Shown here in pieces: positions 34,266 through 43,722 of a DNA stretch of 64,000 bases; positions within the stretch are counted from its first letter, which is position 1, and every line of letters begins with the position of its first letter. The DNA is from Merdiplasma sp905207905. GTDB taxonomy: Bacteria > Bacillota > Clostridia > Lachnospirales > Lachnospiraceae. The stretch is taken from positions 1 through 64,000 of the forward strand of contig CABRXX010000009.1 of NCBI GenBank assembly GCA_902475025.1, given 5' to 3'. A model generated the notes under the pieces. That model was not told the DNA's origin. It made no database searches and worked only from the letters and a program-made list of their open reading frames with translations. Position numbers and translations under genes: made by a program.

Positions 34266-34719
34266 TGTCATAGGAGTTTACCTCCTATGACATAAAAAAG
34301 CACTCCGTGCAGGAGCGCACTGCGGCGGATAGGAAAGCTGCCGCTAAGGCGCCCGGCCGCAGGCGTAGAATCCTGCGGTGCAGGATTCTATGTTTCATCA
34401 TAGGAGTTTACCTCCTATGACATAAAAAAGCACTCCGTGCAGGAGCGCACTGCGGCGGATAGGAAAGCTGCCGCTAAGGCGCCCGGCCGCAGGCGTAGAA
34501 TCCTGCGGTGCAGGATTCTATGTTTCATCATAGGAGTTTACCTCCTATGACATAAAAAAGCACTCCGTGCAGGAACGCACTGCGGCGGATAGGAAAGCTG
34601 CCGCTAAGGCGCCCCGCCGCAGGCGTAGAATCCTGCGGTGCAGGATTCTATGTTTCATTATAGGAGTTTGCCTCCTATGACATAAAAAAGCACTCCGTGC
34701 AGGAACGCACTGCGGCGGA
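34265..34719 (+). repeat. Tandem array of the dispersed palindromic repeat, 130-bp period, 3.5 copies
   Basis: Units start at 34268, 34398, 34528 and 34658 (TCATAGGAG), exactly 130 bases apart; the last is cut off after GCACTGCGGCGG. Each unit carries a perfect stem (ATGTCATAGGAG with CTCCTATGACAT), the tail GCACTCCGTGCAGGAGCGCA, and a second stem TAGAATCCTGC/GCAGGATTCTA. Copies 1 and 2 are nearly identical; copies 3 and 4 share a G-to-A change in the tail. The array fills the 34086-34743 gap between the riboswitch terminator and cbiD, so it is transcribed as leader. Confidence 0.9.
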
Positions 34720-34743
34720 ATAAAAGAAGAAGGAGAAGGCTGT

Positions 34744-35973
34744 ATGGGAAATACGGGAGTAGAAAATCTGTATGTGACAAAATATCATAAAAAACTTCGC
34801 TGCGGTTATACCACCGGCTCCTGCGCAGCGGCGGCTTCCAAGGCAGCAGCCTGGATGCTTTTCTCCGGAGCCCGGTTAGAGCAGATTTCTCTGATAACGC
34901 CCAAGGGAATCACACTGCATTTGGAAATTTTGAATATTGATCAGAAAGAGAAGGCTGTCTCCTGTGCCGTGCGAAAGGACGGGGGAGATGATCCGGATGC
35001 TACCAATGGGATTTTAGTTTTTTCACGGGTTTCTTTTCGGGAAACGGAGGAAAGGTCTCTGGAAAGGAAAAATCCGAGGGAGGAAGCTCAGTCGGTTAGG
35101 AACGGAGAAGATGAGAGAGAACAAATTTTTATTGATGGAGGCGTGGGCGTAGGGCGGGTTACCAGAAAAGGCCTTCAGGTTCCGGTGGGGGAGGCGGCCA
35201 TCAACCCGGTTCCAAGAAAGATGATCCGGGAAGCAGTAACGGAAGTTTGCCGGGAGTTTGGGTATCAAGGAGGACTGGATGTTTTGATTTCCATTCCTAA
35301 GGGGGAGGAGATTGCAGCAAAAACCTTTAATCCCAGGCTGGGGATCCAGGGAGGGATCTCCGTTCTTGGCACCAGCGGAATCGTGGTTCCTATGAGTGAA
35401 GCTGCCCTGATTGCCAGTATCCGGGTGGAGATGGAGATGAAGCGGGCGGAAGGCAGGGAATACTTGCTGGTTACTCCGGGGAATTATGGGGAGGCTTTTA
35501 CCAGAGAGCAGATGACCGTGGATCTGTCCAGCTCTGTGAAATGCAGCAACTATGTGGGGGAAACTCTGGATATGGCTGTGGAATTGGGGATAAAGGGGAT
35601 TTTGTTCGTAGCTCATGTGGGAAAGTTTATTAAAGTGGCCGGAGGTATTATGAATACCCATTCCAGGGAGGCGGATAGCCGGGCAGAACTGATGGCTGCA
35701 TTTGCCCTGCGGGCCGGGGCAGATGCGGATACGGCCAGGCAAATTTTGGAGACGATCACCACGGATGAGGCTTTGGAGATCATGGAACAGGCGGGAGTAC
35801 GAAAAAAAGCGATGGAGCTGGCTGCAGGGAAGATACGGGAATATTTACAGCACCGGGTGGGTGGCTCGATTCTTACAGAAGCAGTCCTCTTTTCAGGGGC
35901 TTACGGATATCTGGGGGAGACTCAGGGGGCAGGGGAGCTTCTGAAGCATTTTGAAAAAAGAAAATCTCCCTAG
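34744..35973 (+). CDS. cbiD: Cobalt-precorrin-5B C1-methyltransferase CbiD
   Basis: A 409-residue enzyme that methylates C1 of cobalt-precorrin-5B in the anaerobic cobalamin path. Landmarks are LRCGYTTGSCAAAASKAAA at the N-terminus, RKDGGDDPDATNG, IDGGVGVGRVTRKGLQVPVGE, AINPVPRKMI, GISVLGTSGIVVPMSE and a C-terminal GKFIKVAGGIMNTHS. A charged stretch of about 27 residues (coded near 35041-35121, RETEERSLERKNPREE...) is inserted before IDGG and is longer than in typical members. It is the first gene after the riboswitch and repeat array, with a good GGAGAAGG site. Confidence 0.96.
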   Translation: MGNTGVENLYVTKYHKKLRCGYTTGSCAAAASKAAAWMLFSGARLEQISLITPKGITLHLEILNIDQKEKAVSCAVRKDGGDDPDATNGILVFSRVSFRETEERSLERKNPREEAQSVRNGEDEREQIFIDGGVGVGRVTRKGLQVPVGEAAINPVPRKMIREAVTEVCREFGYQGGLDVLISIPKGEEIAAKTFNPRLGIQGGISVLGTSGIVVPMSEAALIASIRVEMEMKRAEGREYLLVTPGNYGEAFTREQMTVDLSSSVKCSNYVGETLDMAVELGIKGILFVAHVGKFIKVAGGIMNTHSREADSRAELMAAFALRAGADADTARQILETITTDEALEIMEQAGVRKKAMELAAGKIREYLQHRVGGSILTEAVLFSGAYGYLGETQGAGELLKHFEKRKSP

Positions 35974-35993
35974 CTTTCAGAGAACTATCTTGT

Positions 35994-36055
35994 TTCATAG
36001 GAAATTCCTTCCTATTGAAACAAAAATGCCTGGCAGGATCGCACTGCGGCGGGCA
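35994..36055 (+). repeat. Dispersed palindromic repeat copy inside the cobalamin operon
   Basis: TTTCATAGGAAATTCCTTCC then TATTGAAACA form an imperfect stem, followed by the family tail CAGGATCGCACTGCGGCGGG. It occupies part of the 280-base space between cbiD and cbiF; the rest of that space shows only small hairpins. Confidence 0.7.
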
Positions 36056-36253
36056 AATATGCGCAACTACGCGCGCGGAACAAAGATGTGCTGCCTGGAA
36101 AACTGGTTCGCGGAGTGTGCGAAGCTCACTTTGTTCTGAAAAAGCCTGAAGGATACGTTCCAGATCGAAGCAAAGGAGTCCCAAGGTGAAGCTGTATGCA
36201 AAATAAAGAACCGAAGAGGTCGGAATATCTTGGAATCATAGGAGGAGAAAGAC

Positions 36254-37024
36254 ATGATACATTTTGTAGGAGCAGGATCCGGAGCGGCGGATCTGATTAC
36301 GGTTCGGGGAATGAGATTTTTACAGGAGGCAGATGTGATTATCTATGCGGGATCATTGGTAAATCCGGAACTCCTGGATTATAAAAAGGAAAGCTGTCTG
36401 GTGTACGACAGCGCCCGCATGACTCTGGAAGAAGTACTGGAAGTGATGTTCCAGGCAGAGGCGGCGGGGAAGATGACCGTGCGCCTTCATACCGGGGATC
36501 CCTGCCTGTATGGGGCCATCCGGGAGCAGATGGATGTGCTGGATGAGAAAGGGATTTCTTATGACTACTGTCCTGGAGTCAGTTCCTTTTGCGGGGCTGC
36601 CGCTGCCCTGAATTTAGAGTATACGCTGCCTCAGGTGTCCCAGAGCGTGGTGATCACCAGGATGGCAGGCCGGACTCCGGTGCCGGAAAAGGAGGAGATT
36701 GCCTCCTTCGCAGCGCATCAGGCCACCATGGTGATCTTTTTGAGTACCGGGATGCTGGCAGAGCTGCAGAAACGTCTGATGGAGGGCGGATACAGCCCGG
36801 ACACGGCGGCAGCCATTGTCTATAAAGCCACCTGGCCGGACCAGGAAGCCTATGTGTGTACTGTGTCTACGCTGGCAGAGACGGCAGCTCTTCACAATAT
36901 TACCAAGACAGCGCTGATCATTGTGGGAGATGTGGTGACTCACAGCAGCTACGAGCGGTCAAAGCTGTATGATCCGGAGTTTACTACGGAGTTTCGTCAG
37001 GGCAGAACGGATGGAGATTTATGA
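36254..37024 (+). CDS. cbiF: Cobalt-precorrin-4 C11-methyltransferase CbiF
   Basis: A 256-residue SAM-dependent methyltransferase of the tetrapyrrole methylase fold. The N-terminus IHFVGAGSGAADLITVRG, the SAM site RLHTGDPCLYGAIREQ, PGVSSFCGAAAALNLEYTLP and ITRMAGRTPVPEKE identify the C11 enzyme (CbiF/CobM) among the paralogues. The start follows GGAGGAG. Its stop overlaps the cbiG start by four bases (ATGA), so the two are coupled; the CbiF product is the CbiG substrate. Confidence 0.96.
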   Translation: MIHFVGAGSGAADLITVRGMRFLQEADVIIYAGSLVNPELLDYKKESCLVYDSARMTLEEVLEVMFQAEAAGKMTVRLHTGDPCLYGAIREQMDVLDEKGISYDYCPGVSSFCGAAAALNLEYTLPQVSQSVVITRMAGRTPVPEKEEIASFAAHQATMVIFLSTGMLAELQKRLMEGGYSPDTAAAIVYKATWPDQEAYVCTVSTLAETAALHNITKTALIIVGDVVTHSSYERSKLYDPEFTTEFRQGRTDGDL

Positions 37025-38160
37025 AAATTGCAGTTATTTGCTTTACTGCCCAGGGAGCGAAGACCTCACTGGCAATCAAGAGATTCTTAGAGCAGCGCTG
37101 TGAATGCGTGGAGGTATGGTGCAGAAAAAAAGAGTTTCAGCCTCCGGAAGGGATTCGCTCCTGGATGGGGAATCTGAAGGAGTGGACAAAAAAGGCGTTT
37201 GCAGACAGTGATGCAGTGATATTTGTAGGGGCAACCGGAATCGCGGTGCGCAGCATTGCCCCCTATCTAAAAGGAAAAACGCTGGATCCGGCAGTTCTGG
37301 TGGTGGATGAACTGGGAAAATTCGTAATCTCTCTGGTGTCCGGCCATATTGGAGGCGCCAATGAGCTGTGCAGTCACCTGGCCGGGGGACTCGGTTTTAT
37401 TCCGGTAATTACCACAGCCACAGACCTGAATGCAAGATTTGCAGTGGATGTATTTGCTAGGAAAAACCGGCTGTCCATAGGAGATATGAAGCTGGCAAAG
37501 ATGGTTTCCGCCAGACTGCTGGACGGAGAGACAATTGGCTTTTCCAGCGACTTTTCCTGGAGCGGGCAACTGCCCGGAGGTCTGGAGCAGGAAGCGAAAA
37601 AACAGCCCGAAGGAGAGCAGGGCGATCCGGCAGTGCTGGAGCGGGAGAAAATGAAACAGTCGAATGGAGAGCAGAGTGATCTGGAAGATCAGCGCCTGGA
37701 ATATGGAATCTGCATCACCGTAAATAAGGAAAAGCGGCCGTTTCCCCACACGCTGCATTTGATTCCCCGGATTGCTGTTTTAGGCGTGGGGTGCAGAAAG
37801 GGGATTCCCAAGGAAACTTTAGAGGAGTTTCTCCTGGACTGTTTAAAAGAGAATCAGATTGCTTTTGAGTCATTAAAAGCAGTGTGCAGTATTGACAGAA
37901 AAAAAGAGGAGACGGCGATCTTAGCGTTCTGCCAAAAGTATCAGCTTCCCTTTGCCGTATATTCTGCCCAGGAGCTTTCCCAGGTGACGGGAGCGTTTTC
38001 GGGCTCTGCCTTTGTGGCAGGCCAGGTAGGGGTGGATAATGTGTGCGAGCGCAGCGCAGTGAAAGGAAGCGGAAATGGGAAACTTCTGATCAGGAAAAAG
38101 GCAGAGGGCGGCATGACGGCGGCTTTGGCTATAGAGGAATGGAGGGCATATTTTGAATAA
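37021..38160 (+). CDS. cbiG: Cobalt-precorrin-5A hydrolase CbiG
   Basis: A 379-residue enzyme that opens the ring lactone and expels the C20 carbon as acetaldehyde. N-terminal part: FVGATGIAVRSIAPYLKGK, VVDELGKFVISLVSGHIGGAN and TATDLNARFAVDVFA. C-terminal part: VLGVGCRKGIPKETLEEFL, CSIDRKKEE and GVDNVCERSA. Between them lies a charged, Gln/Glu-rich linker (about 37570-37700) longer than I expect. The presence of CbiG and CbiD marks the anaerobic route. It overlaps the next gene by eight bases. Confidence 0.96.
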   Translation: MKIAVICFTAQGAKTSLAIKRFLEQRCECVEVWCRKKEFQPPEGIRSWMGNLKEWTKKAFADSDAVIFVGATGIAVRSIAPYLKGKTLDPAVLVVDELGKFVISLVSGHIGGANELCSHLAGGLGFIPVITTATDLNARFAVDVFARKNRLSIGDMKLAKMVSARLLDGETIGFSSDFSWSGQLPGGLEQEAKKQPEGEQGDPAVLEREKMKQSNGEQSDLEDQRLEYGICITVNKEKRPFPHTLHLIPRIAVLGVGCRKGIPKETLEEFLLDCLKENQIAFESLKAVCSIDRKKEETAILAFCQKYQLPFAVYSAQELSQVTGAFSGSAFVAGQVGVDNVCERSAVKGSGNGKLLIRKKAEGGMTAALAIEEWRAYFE

Positions 38161-38902
38161 AATTATGGTAGTGGGGATTGGCCCGGGAAATTATGAGCAG
38201 ATGACGATCCAGGCAGCAGAATGTTTAAAAAGCTGTGATGTGATTGTTGGTTATACTGTATACGTGGATCTTGTGAGAGAGCATTTCCCGGGGAAGGAAT
38301 TTCTTACAACACCTATGCGCAGGGAGGCAGAGCGGTGTGTACTGGCCTTTGAGGAGGCAAAGAAGGGGAAAACGGTGGCGATGATCTGCAGCGGAGATGC
38401 CGGGGTGTACGGGATGTCCGGCCTTATGTTTGAGATTGGGAAGGATTATCCGGGAATTCAGGTGGAGGTGATACCGGGGGTGACTGCAGCTTTAAGCGGG
38501 GCGGCAGTGCTGGGGGCTCCGTTGATCCATGATTTTTGCCTGATTAGTCTCAGCGATCTTCTGACACCCTGGGAGAAGATTGAAAAGCGGCTGCTGTGCG
38601 CGGCGGAGGCAGATTTTGCTGTGTGTCTTTATAATCCTTCCAGTAAAAAGAGGTACGATTATCTTCAGAAAGCCTGCGACCTGATGCTGCGGTATCAGGC
38701 GCCGGAGACGGTGTGCGGCATTGTGGAGCAGATTGGCCGGGACGGACAGAAGGTTCAGGTGATCACCTTAAAGGAACTCAGGGAAGCCAGGGTGGATATG
38801 TTTACCACCGTGTTTATCGGAAATTCTCAGACGCAGGTGATAGACGGCAGAATGGTGACACCCAGGGGATATCGGGTGGAGAGACGGTCTGCGGAGGCGT
38901 GA
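38153..38902 (+). CDS. cbiH: Cobalt-precorrin-3 C17-methyltransferase CbiH
   Basis: A 249-residue tetrapyrrole methylase that performs the ring-contracting C17 methylation. The landmarks are IMVVGIGPGNYEQMT, YTVYVDLVREHFPGKEF, the SAM site MICSGDAGVYGMSGL, VIPGVTAALSGAAVLGAPL and DFCLISLSDLLTPW, all diagnostic of CbiH/CobJ. The start is TTG at 38153, supported by GGAGGG seven bases upstream; ATG at 38165 is the alternative. A 162-base space with nothing recognisable follows before the next gene. Confidence 0.95.
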   Translation: MNKIMVVGIGPGNYEQMTIQAAECLKSCDVIVGYTVYVDLVREHFPGKEFLTTPMRREAERCVLAFEEAKKGKTVAMICSGDAGVYGMSGLMFEIGKDYPGIQVEVIPGVTAALSGAAVLGAPLIHDFCLISLSDLLTPWEKIEKRLLCAAEADFAVCLYNPSSKKRYDYLQKACDLMLRYQAPETVCGIVEQIGRDGQKVQVITLKELREARVDMFTTVFIGNSQTQVIDGRMVTPRGYRVERRSAEA

Positions 38903-39064
38903 GCAGGAAAGCAAAGAGAGCTTCTGTGACAGCCTTAGAAGCAGAACGAAGGAAGCATAAAACCTGGGGACTTCAAGAAATTGAAGAACCTCTGGAAACG
39001 TAAGAACTGTTGAGGGCGCAGAACTCTGGGCTTTGGAAAAGAAACGGAAAGGAAGGGCAGTCAG

Positions 39065-41131
39065 GTGCAGGAAACAGAAAAAAGCGGAGATCACCAGTTT
39101 TTGGTGAAAACAGAAAATAGCCGGATGGAGGAAGACAAAAGCCGGAGAGCTCCTCTGGGTCTTTTGATATTTGCAGGTACCACAGAAGGCAGAGAGCTGG
39201 CAGAGTTTCTAGCCCGGAGAGGAGTAGGCTGCCATATCTGCGTGGCAACAGAGTATGGAGCTCAAATTCTGGAGCGGGAGCTTTTGGGGCATCAGGTGCA
39301 TCAGGGCAGGATGGATGCAGGGGAAATGGAACAGCTGATAAGAGAAGAGAAGATCCGCCTGGTGGTGGATGCCACCCATCCATACGCTTCTGTGGTAACC
39401 GGGGAGATTCAGACGGCCTGCTTGGCAGCCGGCTGCCGGTATCTGCGGCTGCTTCGTGAAAAAGAAGCCATCAAAGACAGCTGTGTGTTTGTGGATACTG
39501 TCCGGGAGGCTGCGGAGTATCTGAAGGGGACCAGAGGAAACATCCTGGCAGCCACAGGCAGCAAGGAGTTAAAAGCGTACACCGTGATTCCGGAATACGA
39601 AAAGCGCGTGTATGCCAGAGTCCTTCCTTCTTTGGAGGCCTTGGAGAGCTGCAGGGCGCTGGGATTTTCCGGGAGAAATGTAATCTGCATGCAGGGACCT
39701 TTTGGAGAAGCGCTAAACTATGGAATGCTAAAACAGATCCAGGGGCGCTATCTTGTGACCAAGGAGTCCGGAAAGACCGGAGGCTTCCAGGAAAAACTGC
39801 AGGCGGCAAAGCGGGCAGGGGCAAAACTGATCGTTGTGGGCCGGCCTGTGCAGGAGACAGGGGCTGACAAATGGGAGATCCGGCAAATCTTGTGCCGGGA
39901 GTTTGGAATTTTTGGGAACCCTGAGATTACGTTGGCCGGCATTGGCATGGGCAGTGCCTGGAATGTGACAAGAGAAGTATGGCAGGCTTGTGAGGAGGCG
40001 GATGTAGTTCTGGGAGCAGGACGGATGCTGGAGACGGTGGCAGAGCTTGGCAAACCTCACAAAGAAGCCTATCTGCCCAAGGATATCCAGGCGTATCTTC
40101 TGGAGCATCCGGAGTATGAGAAAGTGGTGATTCTTCTTTCCGGAGACGTGGGCTTTTACAGCGGTGCCAAAAAGATTCAGGAGCTTTTGGGAGCGGATCA
40201 CTGCAGGGTACTTAACGGCATCTCTTCCGTGGTGTATCTGTGCGGCAGGCTTGGTACCTCCTGGGAGGATGCGAAGCTGGTGAGCGTTCACGGGCGCAGC
40301 CAGAATCTGGTGGGAGCAGTGCAAAGAAATAAAAAAGTGTTTGCTTTGGCGGGAAAGCAGGAAAGCTTTTGGGGCCTGTGCCGGGAATTGATGGAACACG
40401 GACTTGGACAGGTAAGGATGCAGGTGGGCTGTTCCCTTTCCTATCCGGAGGAGCAGATTCTTTCCGGTACACCTGAAACGCTGCAGAATGCAAAGGTAGG
40501 GGATCTGACAGCAGTCTTGCTGGAAAATGATACTCCACTTAAGACGGTGACTCATGGGCTGGAGGATGAGTGCTTTCTCAGAGATCAGGTTCCCATGACC
40601 AAAAGCGAAATTCGCAGTATATCCCTGTCAAAGCTGGAGTTGGAGAAGGACAGCGTGATCTACGATGTGGGAGCCGGGACCGGTTCGGTCTCTATAGAGA
40701 TGGCTCTGCAGGCATCGGAGGGCGTGGTCTATGCGGTGGAGAAAAAGGCGGAAGCGCTGGATCTGATTGAAAAGAATAAAAAGAAATTCGGCGCAGCCAA
40801 TTTGAGGCTGGTGGCAGGACTGGCACCTCAGGCCCTGGAGGCTTTGCCGGTTCCCACCCACGCATTTATCGGAGGTTCCTCCGGCAATTTGAAGGAGATC
40901 ATGGAACTGCTGCTGAAGAAGAATCCTGGCATCCGTATGGTGATCAACGCCATCTCTCTGGAAACTGTGGCAGAGGCGTTAGACTGCATCAAAACTCTTC
41001 CAGTGTTTCGGCAGGATGTGGTGTCGGTGAGTGTGAGCAGATCCCGGAAGCTGGCGGGCTATCATATGATGATGGGCCAGAATCCAGTATATATTATCTC
41101 CTGCACCGGAAAGGGAGCAAAAAGGGATTAA
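39065..41131 (+). CDS. Fused CbiJ-CbiE-CbiT: precorrin-6A reductase, C5- and C15-methyltransferase/decarboxylase
   Basis: A 688-residue three-part protein. About residues 30-275 are CbiJ/CobK reductase (LLIFAGTTEGRELAEFL, VVDATHPYASVVT, NILAATGSKELKAY). Residues about 285-485 are CbiE, the C5-methyltransferase (ITLAGIGMGSAWNVT, VVILLSGDVGFYSGAKK, NGISSVVYLCGRLG). Residues about 500-688 are CbiT, the C15-methyltransferase and C12 decarboxylase (PMTKSEIRSISLSKL, VIYDVGAGTGSVSIEMALQ, AFIGGSSGNLKEI). CbiE-CbiT fusions (CobL) are common; adding the reductase on the N-terminus joins consecutive steps. The start is GTG at 39065 after GGAAAGGAAGGG; the first 28 residues are charged and not conserved. 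Confidence 0.93.
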   Translation: MQETEKSGDHQFLVKTENSRMEEDKSRRAPLGLLIFAGTTEGRELAEFLARRGVGCHICVATEYGAQILERELLGHQVHQGRMDAGEMEQLIREEKIRLVVDATHPYASVVTGEIQTACLAAGCRYLRLLREKEAIKDSCVFVDTVREAAEYLKGTRGNILAATGSKELKAYTVIPEYEKRVYARVLPSLEALESCRALGFSGRNVICMQGPFGEALNYGMLKQIQGRYLVTKESGKTGGFQEKLQAAKRAGAKLIVVGRPVQETGADKWEIRQILCREFGIFGNPEITLAGIGMGSAWNVTREVWQACEEADVVLGAGRMLETVAELGKPHKEAYLPKDIQAYLLEHPEYEKVVILLSGDVGFYSGAKKIQELLGADHCRVLNGISSVVYLCGRLGTSWEDAKLVSVHGRSQNLVGAVQRNKKVFALAGKQESFWGLCRELMEHGLGQVRMQVGCSLSYPEEQILSGTPETLQNAKVGDLTAVLLENDTPLKTVTHGLEDECFLRDQVPMTKSEIRSISLSKLELEKDSVIYDVGAGTGSVSIEMALQASEGVVYAVEKKAEALDLIEKNKKKFGAANLRLVAGLAPQALEALPVPTHAFIGGSSGNLKEIMELLLKKNPGIRMVINAISLETVAEALDCIKTLPVFRQDVVSVSVSRSRKLAGYHMMMGQNPVYIISCTGKGAKRD

Positions 41132-41153
41132 GAAAGAAAAGGAAGGAAAGCAG

Positions 41154-42611
41154 ATGGGAATTCCCAGAATTTTGCTGGCAGCAGGAGCCAGCGGCAGCGG
41201 AAAGACGATGATTACCTGCGGAATTTTGCAGGCGCTGTGTGACCGTGGGATGAAGGTGGCCTCCTTTAAGTGCGGGCCGGACTATATTGATCCTATGTTT
41301 CACTCCAGAGTGATTGGAACAAAATCAAGAAATCTGGACACCTTTTTTTCCGATGAAAATACAGCCCGGTATTTATTTTTAAAGGAGGCCCGGAAGGCAG
41401 ATATTTCTGTGATCGAGGGTGTGATGGGCTACTATGACGGGCTTGGCGGGATTTCTGTGAAGGCCAGTGCCTATGATGCTGCGAGAGTCACAGATACTCC
41501 TGTGATTCTGATTGTCAATGTCCGAGGCATGAGCGTTTCCGCGCTGGCTCAGATCAAAGGCTTTTTGGAATTTCGTCAGGACAGCCGGATTAAAGGGGTG
41601 ATCTTTAATCAGATTTCTTCTATGCTATATCCCAGAATGAAGAATATGGTGGAGGAACAGCTGGGGATTGCCGTGTACGGCTATGTGCCTGTGGTGAAGG
41701 AGCTGAATCTGGAAAGCCGTCATCTGGGGCTGATCCTTCCGCATGAAATTTCAGATTTAAGAAAGAAACTGAAAAAACTGGCAGGAATTTTAGAAGAAAC
41801 TTTGGATCTTGAGGCGTTGATCCGGCTGGCAGAAGAGGCTGGCCATCTTTATGCAGAGGATCCGGTTCCCAGGGAATATCTGGCAGGTGAGAATGAAACT
41901 TTGTGTCAGGAGTTTTCGGAGTCTCAGGGTCAGAAAGAAGTTCTTTCAGAAACGCTTCTTATGCCCACCATCGCAGTGGCAAAGGATGAGGTCTTTTGCT
42001 TTTTATATGAGGACAATCTGGAACTTTTGCAGCGGATGGGGGCAAAACTTTGCTTTTTTTCACCGCTGAAGGATCAAACGCTTCCGGAATGTCAGGGGCT
42101 GCTGCTTTGCGGAGGATATCCGGAACTGTATGGGAAGGCACTCAGTGAAAATCAGTCTATGCGGGAGAGCATTCGGACTGCTTTGCAGCAGGGATTGCCC
42201 TGTATGGCAGAGTGCGGCGGTTTTCTCTACCTTCAGGAGAGCCTGGAAGATCTGGAAGGGAGATCCTACCCCATGGTGGGAGCCATCCAGGGCCATGGAT
42301 ACTCTACAAAGAAACTGGGGCGTTTTGGGTACATCACCCTGGAGCCTTTGAAAAATCAGATGCTTGGGCAGGATGTGGGGCCTATCCGGGGCCATGAGTT
42401 TCATTATTATGAGAGCACCTGCTGCGGTTCGTCCTTCTATGCGGCGAAGCCGGAGAGCAGCCGTGGCTGGGACTGTATCCAGGGGAAAGAAACGCTGGTG
42501 GCAGGCTTTCCTCATCTGTATTATTATTCCAATCCAAAGGCAGCCTGGCGGTTTGTGGAAAAATGCAGGGAATACATGAGGAAAAAAGCAGATGAAACAG
42601 GAGACTTTTGA
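41154..42611 (+). CDS. cbiA: Cobyrinate a,c-diamide synthase CbiA
   Basis: A glutamine-dependent amidotransferase of 485 residues. The N-terminal dethiobiotin-synthetase-like ATPase has GASGSGKTMITCGIL, FKCGPDYIDPMFH and VIEGVMGYYDG. The C-terminal class-I-like glutaminase domain has LLLCGGYPELYG, the nucleophile Cys in PCMAECGGFLYL (about residue 353) and GHEFHYYES. It amidates the a and c side chains of cob(II)yrinate. A charged stretch separates the two domains. The GGAAAG site is close to the ATG. Confidence 0.96.
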   Translation: MGIPRILLAAGASGSGKTMITCGILQALCDRGMKVASFKCGPDYIDPMFHSRVIGTKSRNLDTFFSDENTARYLFLKEARKADISVIEGVMGYYDGLGGISVKASAYDAARVTDTPVILIVNVRGMSVSALAQIKGFLEFRQDSRIKGVIFNQISSMLYPRMKNMVEEQLGIAVYGYVPVVKELNLESRHLGLILPHEISDLRKKLKKLAGILEETLDLEALIRLAEEAGHLYAEDPVPREYLAGENETLCQEFSESQGQKEVLSETLLMPTIAVAKDEVFCFLYEDNLELLQRMGAKLCFFSPLKDQTLPECQGLLLCGGYPELYGKALSENQSMRESIRTALQQGLPCMAECGGFLYLQESLEDLEGRSYPMVGAIQGHGYSTKKLGRFGYITLEPLKNQMLGQDVGPIRGHEFHYYESTCCGSSFYAAKPESSRGWDCIQGKETLVAGFPHLYYYSNPKAAWRFVEKCREYMRKKADETGDF

Positions 42612-42656
42612 AGCTCAGGAGGATCCGGCATCAGAAATGGAAAGGATGGAAGAAAA

Positions 42657-43637
42657 ATGGAAGTGCTATGGCTGCCTGCTGTGCTGGCAGGATTTTTGCT
42701 GGATCTGCTGGTGGGAGATCCTCACTGGCTGTATCATCCGGTACGGTTGGTGGGAAGTCTGATCAGCGCAGGAGAGAGAGGGCTGCGCCGCCTGTTTCCC
42801 TCTACACCCAGAGGAGAACGTCTGGCCGGGGCTGCTTTGGTGGTTTTGGTGGTTACGGTGACCGTCTCCGTCCCAGCAGGGCTTTTATGGCTGGCCGGGC
42901 GGATTCATCCATGGCTGAAGTTCGGTTTGGAGACGATTCTCTGCTATCAGCTTTTTGCGGTACGCTCTCTTAGGGATGAGTCCATGAAGGTGTACCGGGA
43001 GCTGGAAAAGGGAGATCTGCCTGGCGCAAGGAGGGCAGTGTCCATGATTGTAGGCAGGGATACCCAGAATCTGGATGCAGCAGGAGTTACTAAGGCAGCG
43101 GTGGAGACGGTGGCAGAGAATACTTCCGACGGAATCATTGCCCCCATGGTGTTTATGGTGCTGGGCGGCCCGGTGCTGGGCTGGTTTTATAAGGCAGTGA
43201 ATACCATGGATTCCATGATTGGGTACAAAAATGACCGATACCTGAATTTTGGAAGATATGGAGCGAAGCTGGACGATGTGCTTAATTTTTTTCCCGCCAG
43301 ATTTTCCGGGCTGATGATGGTGCTTTGCAGTCCTCTGGCAGGACTGGATGGGAGAAATGCATGGAAGATATTTAAGCGGGATCGGCTGAATCATGCCAGC
43401 CCCAATTCTGCGCAGACGGAAGCGGTGATGGCCGGCGCGTTGGGAGTGGAGCTGGCAGGGGATGCCTGGTATTTTGGAAAACTGCATAAGAAAAAGACGA
43501 TAGGGGATCATCTTCGACCGGTGGAAGCGGAGGATATTGTGAGAGCCAACCGCCTTTTGTATGTCACCTCCGCAGTGACTCTGGCACTTCTCCTTGCGCT
43601 TGGCCTGACAGGCTGTTTTTTGGGGAGCAGACTGTAA
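42657..43637 (+). CDS. cbiB: Adenosylcobinamide-phosphate synthase CbiB
   Basis: A membrane protein of 326 residues that attaches (R)-1-aminopropanol phosphate to adenosylcobyric acid. The family start is AGFLLDLLVGDPHWLYHPVRLVG. Further landmarks are IVGRDTQNLDAAGVTKAAVETVAENTSDG (in parts TVAENTSDGIIAPM), NTMDSMIGYKNDRY and LNHASPNSAQTEAVMAGALG. Several hydrophobic helices are visible. It is naturally paired with the CobD decarboxylase encoded next, which supplies the aminopropanol phosphate. Confidence 0.95.
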   Translation: MEVLWLPAVLAGFLLDLLVGDPHWLYHPVRLVGSLISAGERGLRRLFPSTPRGERLAGAALVVLVVTVTVSVPAGLLWLAGRIHPWLKFGLETILCYQLFAVRSLRDESMKVYRELEKGDLPGARRAVSMIVGRDTQNLDAAGVTKAAVETVAENTSDGIIAPMVFMVLGGPVLGWFYKAVNTMDSMIGYKNDRYLNFGRYGAKLDDVLNFFPARFSGLMMVLCSPLAGLDGRNAWKIFKRDRLNHASPNSAQTEAVMAGALGVELAGDAWYFGKLHKKKTIGDHLRPVEAEDIVRANRLLYVTSAVTLALLLALGLTGCFLGSRL

Positions 43638-43722
43638 GAAAACAGAGAGAAGAGAACAAGAAGACGGAAGAAATAAAGCGGAAAGAAGCGTAAGATTGGA
43701 AATATAAGGAGGTCCAGGAAGG

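Noticed and set aside
34063..34290. 75-residue open frame before cbiD
   Set aside because: It runs through the cobalamin riboswitch and its terminator, so it is a chance frame.
34265..34719. CRISPR array
   Set aside because: The 130-bp units are repeated in full, with no variable spacers and no cas genes nearby.
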